64,000 bases of DNA, taken from NCBI RefSeq assembly GCF_009730915.1, contig NW_024087301.1:62001-126000 (forward strand). The letters are read 5' to 3'. Source of the DNA: Dioscorea cayenensis subsp. rotundata (taxonomy: Eukaryota; Streptophyta; Magnoliopsida; Dioscoreales; Dioscoreaceae). Below the pieces are notes generated by a model. That model made no database searches and was not told where the DNA came from. It saw nothing but the letters and a program-made list of their open reading frames with translations. Shown here one piece after another: positions 59,534-64,000 of this stretch (position 1 is its first letter; every line of letters starts with the position of its first letter). The position numbers were made by a program, and so were the translations under genes.

Positions 59534-62500
59534 ATGACTTCTAGTTCATCCTCTAACCCTGATATTGTTCAATCAGCTTTGCCTTTCTTTAGAGGAGAAA
59601 ATTATGATAGATGGAGTGCAAAAATGAAGACCTTGTTTATATCTCAAAATATATGGGAAGTGGTAGAGAAAGGGGTGCTCTAAGAGGGAACATATGCTGA
59701 AAAATTGAAGAGTAGCAATGATGATGCTAAAGCTTTATATCTTCTTCAACAATCTATGGATGATAATCACTTTGATCGTATTGTGAGATTCACAAGTACA
59801 AAAGAAGCATGGGAGCATATTCAATCTAAGTATTATGGATCTTCTCGAATTGTTTCTGTGAGAAGACAAACTCTCAGACAGAAATTTGAAGTTTTGCAAA
59901 TGAGAGAAGATGAAGGAGTTCAATAATATGTTTCAAGGGTTATTACTCTTGTGAATCAGATTAAAGGGCTTGGCTATGAGTTGGAAGAGAAGGAAGTTGT
60001 CTCCAAGGTGATGAGAAGCTTAACCATCAAGTATGATAATGTGGTTACTTCTATAGAAGAAGCTAGAGATGTTGATAAATTGTCCTTAAATGAGCTGAGT
60101 GGCAGTCTGCAAGCATATGAAGCAAGGCTTAACAGATTTGTAGATCAACCAACAAACAAAGTTCTTTATGTGAAGGGAGAGGCATCTACAAGCAGTGGGA
60201 GTCCTCTAGAGAGTGAAGATTGGTCATCTGACTTTTATAGAGGAAGAGGGTATGCAAGAGGCAGAGGTAGAGGTTTCAGAGGTAGAGGAAGAGGATATGA
60301 TGCTGGTGGAAGAGGAGGTATGAATAATACAAAAGGTACTTTTGATGTTCCAAGAGGATATAGTTGTGATTCCCAGAGTTATGCTCAACTAGAACAACAG
60401 TATGGAAGAGGTGGTCAAAGGCAATCTCATAGAACAACAACTAATCAAAGAGGTGGAAGAGGTTCTTATCAAGGTGTTCAGTGCTTCCATTGTGGGAAAT
60501 ATGGTCATATCAAAGCTTATTGTTGGTCACTAAACAGAGTTCAAGAGCAAAATATTAATACTGAAGAGAGTCAACAATCAAGTGATACTGGTAGCTTGTT
60601 TATGGTTCATGATGCTACTATGAAAACTGATCAAGAAAATTCAGCTATTTGGCTTCTAGATAGTGGATGCTCTCATCATATGACAGGCAAGAAAGCTCTC
60701 GTTACTAAGTTGGATGAATCCTTGTGCCATATAGTGAAATTGGTTGATGATCAGGAGGTGAAAGTTAATGGGAAAGGATCTGTTGCTATTACTCTTCAAA
60801 ATGGAGAAAAGAAATTCATTCATGATGTATACTATGTGCCAAGATTAGAAGATAACTTACTAAGTGTAGGTCAGCTGGCTGACATGGGTTATATTATCAA
60901 CTTCAAGAATAAGGAATGTCATGTTGTACATCCACAAACTGGTGAGAAATTATTGAATGTAAAGAAAAATAATAACAATCTCTATCCTGTGGAATTTGCT
61001 AAAATTGATACTGCAAATGATGAATGAAGATGATATTTCATTGCTTTGGCATCAGAGATTTGGTCATCTTCACATGCAGAGTCTGCAAACTCTTAAACAA
61101 CAAGAAATGGTGGTTGGATTGCCAAGCTTACAAAAATTCAAATATTGTGAAGCTTGTATCTATGGAAAATTGGCAAGAAATTCATTTACTGAAGGCAGAT
61201 CATGGAGAGCTAAACAGAGACTACATTTAGTTCATGCTGATGTCTGTTGGCCAATGCAAACTGAGTCATTAGGAGGGAACAGGTATTTTCTTTTATTTAT
61301 TGATGACTATACGAGGATGTGTTGGGTTTATATGTTAAAGTTCAAGCATGAAGTTTTTTCTTGTTTTCAAGAATTTGTTGCACTTGTTGAGAGACAAACA
61401 AATCAGAAATTGAGAATATTAAGAACAGATAGAGGTGGAGAATTTGTATCAAGAGAATTTAATTTGTTTTGCAGCAGGTTGGGCATAAAGCATGAACTCT
61501 CAGCACCTTATTCACCTTAGCAAAACGGGGTAGCAGAGAGAAAGAATAGAACATTGGTAGAGAGAGCTAGAAGCATGATGAAAGCTAAAAATCTTCCTGT
61601 AAAATTTTGGGCAGAAGCAGTGTTAACAGCAGCATACTTGTCCAATATATCTCCTACTCAGGCTGTGAAAGGAATGACTCCTCATGAGGTATGGTTTGGT
61701 GTGAAGCCTAAAGTATCTCATTTGAAGATTTTTGGGTCTCTTGCTTTTCCTAAAACAATTGCTCAGAAGTCACAGAAATTAGATGAAAGGGCTCAAAAGG
61801 GTATTTTCATTGGATACAGTCAAAACACCAAAGCTTACAGAATCTATATTCCTGATTCTGGAAAATTAATTCTCAGTAGAGATGTCTATTTTATGGAAGA
61901 TAGGAATTGGGTATGGAATGAGGAAGAAATTTCAGAAAATGTCTCTGCATCACAAGATAAGGCTGGAAGTAATTCAATCATTATTGGTTTTCCTGCTAGT
62001 GGTGGATCTCATGTTTCTCAAGTTGATTCTTCAAGGGTTTCTGAATCAGAAAATAATGGCATACCAAGTAGGCAAACAAGGGAAGAAAGGGATATCAGTG
62101 TAGATGATTCTCCAATTCAAAAGGTGAGATCACTTAGAGAAGTGTATGAAAGTTGCAGCTTTGCTTTATGTGTTTCGGATCCTGAAAGGTTTGAAGAAGC
62201 TGAAAAGTTAGAAGTTTGGAGAAAAGCAATGTGTGAAGAAATTAATTCCATTGAAAAGAATGGAACATGGCAACTATGTGAATTACCACCAGACAAGAGG
62301 ATGATAGGTGTAAAGTGGCTCTATAAAACAAAATTCAAATCAAATGGAGAAGTAGACAAGTACAAAGCTCGGTTAGTAGCTAAAGGATACAATCAGGAGT
62401 ATGGAGTAGATTATGAGGAAGTGTTTGCTCCAGTTGTGAGAATGGACACAGTGAGAATTTTCTTGGCTCTTGTAGCTTATAAAAAATGGACTGTTTTTCA

Positions 62501-63803
62501 ATTGGATGTAAAATCAGCCTTTCTGAATGGAATTCTTGAAGAAGATGTTTATATAGCTCAGCCAAGGGGATTTGAAATTCCAGGCAAAGAGACCATGGTA
62601 TATAAACTAATCAAGGCTTTATATGGTCTGAAGCAAGCTCCTAAAGCATGGTATGAAAGACTAGATACTTGGATGCAATCACAGGGTTTTCAAAGAAGTC
62701 AGATGGAACATGCATTGTACAAAAAGATTGAAGAAAATGGAGATATACTGCTGGTATGTGTCTATGTTGATGATCTCATATATATGAGTTCATCAGTATT
62801 AAAAGCAGAAAAATTCAGAGTAGAAATGAAAAGAGAATTTGAAATGAATGATTTGGGTGTGATGAAATATTTCTTAGGCTTTGAAATTCAGCAAGATCAT
62901 GTTGGAATACATGTGTCTCAAAAGAAATACACAGAAGATTTGTTGAAATTGTTTCATATGCAGAATTGCAAGCCTACAAATGTTCCAATGACCATTGAAA
63001 CAAAACAACAGATTTTTGGGAAATCAGAGGAAGTAAATGCAACTCTATATAGAAGATTAATTGGAAAGTTGCTCTATCTAACACATACAAGACCAGACAT
63101 CTTGTTTGCAGTTAATTTATTATCCAGATTTATGGCAAAGCCCACTAGAGTTCAATTTGCTGCAGCTAAGTATATTCTCAGGTATCTTGCTGGATCAGTT
63201 GAGTATGGCATTCAATACTATAGTGGAGTTAAATGTGTTTTAGAGGGATTTTCTGATAGTGATTGGAGTGGAGATTTAATTGACAGAAAGAGCACTTCAG
63301 GGTATGTTTTTAACTTGGGTTCAGGAGCTGTCTGTTGGTCATCAAAAAAGCAAGAAATTGTTGCACTTTCAACTACAGAAGCTGAATACATCTCCCTTTG
63401 TTCAGCATGTTGTCATGGAATCTGGATGAAAAGAATGTTAATAGAATGTGGTATGACTTGCAATGATCCTATTACACTGTGGTGTGATAATAAATCCAGC
63501 ATTAATGTTGCAAAAAATCCCATTATGCATGGCAGAACCAAGCATATTGACATTAAGTTTCATTTCATAAGAAACTTAGTGTCAAACAAAGAGGTACATC
63601 TGAAGTTTTGCAAATCAGATGAGCAAGTAGCTGATGGATTGACTAAATGCTTAAATTTTCAGAGTCACTGCCAATTTAGAGAGCAACTGGGAATGTGTAC
63701 TCTTCAATCAAGGGGGGAATGTTTATTGATTGAAGCTATGAAGTTCAACGATCTGAAGAGCAGTTATATAACAAAGAAGTTAGTGTATCATATGGGTTGC
63801 TGA
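59534..63803 (+). pseudogene. gag-pol of copia copy Z
   Basis: Same domain order as copy Y and nearly identical up to about 62815. It shares four disruptions with Y: TAA at 59681, TAA at 59924, the 4-bp frameshift near 61021 and TAG at 61518. It lacks the extra G of Y, so the capsid-to-protease frame (59951-61027) stays open. It has CAA (63004) where Y has TAA, so RT and RNase H form one frame from 61521 to 63803, ending 84 bp inside LTR 3. The RT YVDD box, integrase DDE residues and RNase H acidic residues are intact. As read it cannot make a full Gag-Pol without suppression of several stops. Confidence 0.92.
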
Positions 63804-64000
63804 AGTTTATGTGAAGAAGAGAGAGTAAGAAGCAATGAATGGCTGAGATGAATGGATCATGAGATGGAGTTTAAGTTCGAGGCATGCTGATGGTTGTCTG
63901 GGTTAAGTTAAGGACATTATTGTATTTTCAGTATCTTTTCTTTTATTTATTCTCCTTTGTTTTGTAGTGTTTGACTGAAGAAAAAGGTGTGTGTGAATGA
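63720..64000 (+). repeat. Copia array LTR 3 (truncated by window end)
   Basis: The first 281 bp of the LTR, almost identical to LTR 2 (one difference noticed, GGACATT for GGGCATT near 63912). Confidence 0.92.

Larger units (their letters stand above)
54355..64000 (+). mobile_element. Tandem copia array: LTR - internal Y - LTR - internal Z - LTR (cut by window end)
   Basis: Three 394-bp-type LTRs start at 54355, 59038 and 63720, a period of 4683 then 4682 bp. Ends are TGTT(G/T)ATTG...CTGTCAACA. Each of the first two is followed by G and the primer-binding site TGGTATCAGAGC. The second and third are preceded by the polypurine tract AAGGGGGGAA. The two elements share the central LTR, so this is not two independent insertions. 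The left junction is ...TGGAG|TGTTG; the right TSD lies outside the window. Confidence 0.93.

Overview
This is nuclear DNA of a flowering plant. The evidence is a cluster of CC-NBS-LRR (CNL) resistance-gene copies with a phase-2 intron, a multi-exon plant BSD-domain gene, AT-rich introns and spacers, and dense plant transposons (CACTA, Ty1/copia, SINE, LINE, MITE). The species cannot be told from the sequence. I see no prokaryotic features, CRISPR array, rRNA gene or free-standing tRNA gene.

Layout. The window is a set of degenerate tandem segmental duplications. An ancestral unit, read left to right, was a minus-strand CNL gene, then its 5' flank, a minus-strand BSD-domain gene, and a non-coding block (called R below). 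CNL copy 1 is at 198-5815, copy 2 at 29870-33487, copy 3 at 37972-41305, and a start-codon/promoter stub of a fourth at 42960-43230. BSD copy A is at 7446-10698. BSD copy B (45167-48190) is 5'-truncated, internally duplicated and broken by retrotransposons. Block R occurs at 11629-14000 and 34917-36600. Every CNL copy is damaged as read: copy 1 by a solo LTR, a MITE and a 14-bp deletion; copy 2 by one frameshift in the NB domain, one nonsense codon and an LRR frameshift; copy 3 by many 1-nt indels that could partly be assembly errors.

Because each unit has a paralogue, empty sites are visible inside the window. Several insertions can be delimited almost to the base: a 336-bp Tourist-like MITE, an 851-bp solo LTR (5-bp TSD), a 928-bp MULE-like element (9-bp TSD), two copies of one tRNA-derived SINE (17-bp TSDs) and a truncated LINE (16-bp TSD). 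A 14.0-kb CACTA element at 14115-28117 carries both TIRs, subterminal repeat arrays, a decayed Transposase_24 gene and the C-terminal DUF4218-DUF4216 part of the large transposase, but no DDE catalytic part. It also holds a two-exon fragment of a type I inositol-polyphosphate 5-phosphatase, which appears to be a captured host gene. Between CNL copies 2 and 3 is a block of same-strand fragments of unrelated genes: TAM41/MMP37, UBL5/Hub1 and an unknown.

The right end is retrotransposon: a complete 5.3-kb minus-strand copia element (48815-54123, 5-bp TSD), then a tandem LTR-internal-LTR-internal-LTR copia array (54355 to the window end). Its two internal regions are nearly identical and share the same disabling stops, but they differ by about 3% in one 0.6-kb patch.

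I did not find a convincing new molecular system. The most interesting items are the captured 5-phosphatase fragment in the CACTA element, the TAM41/UBL5 fragment mosaic, and the tandem copia array with its conversion-like patch. All comparisons were made by eye and all coordinates are hand-counted.
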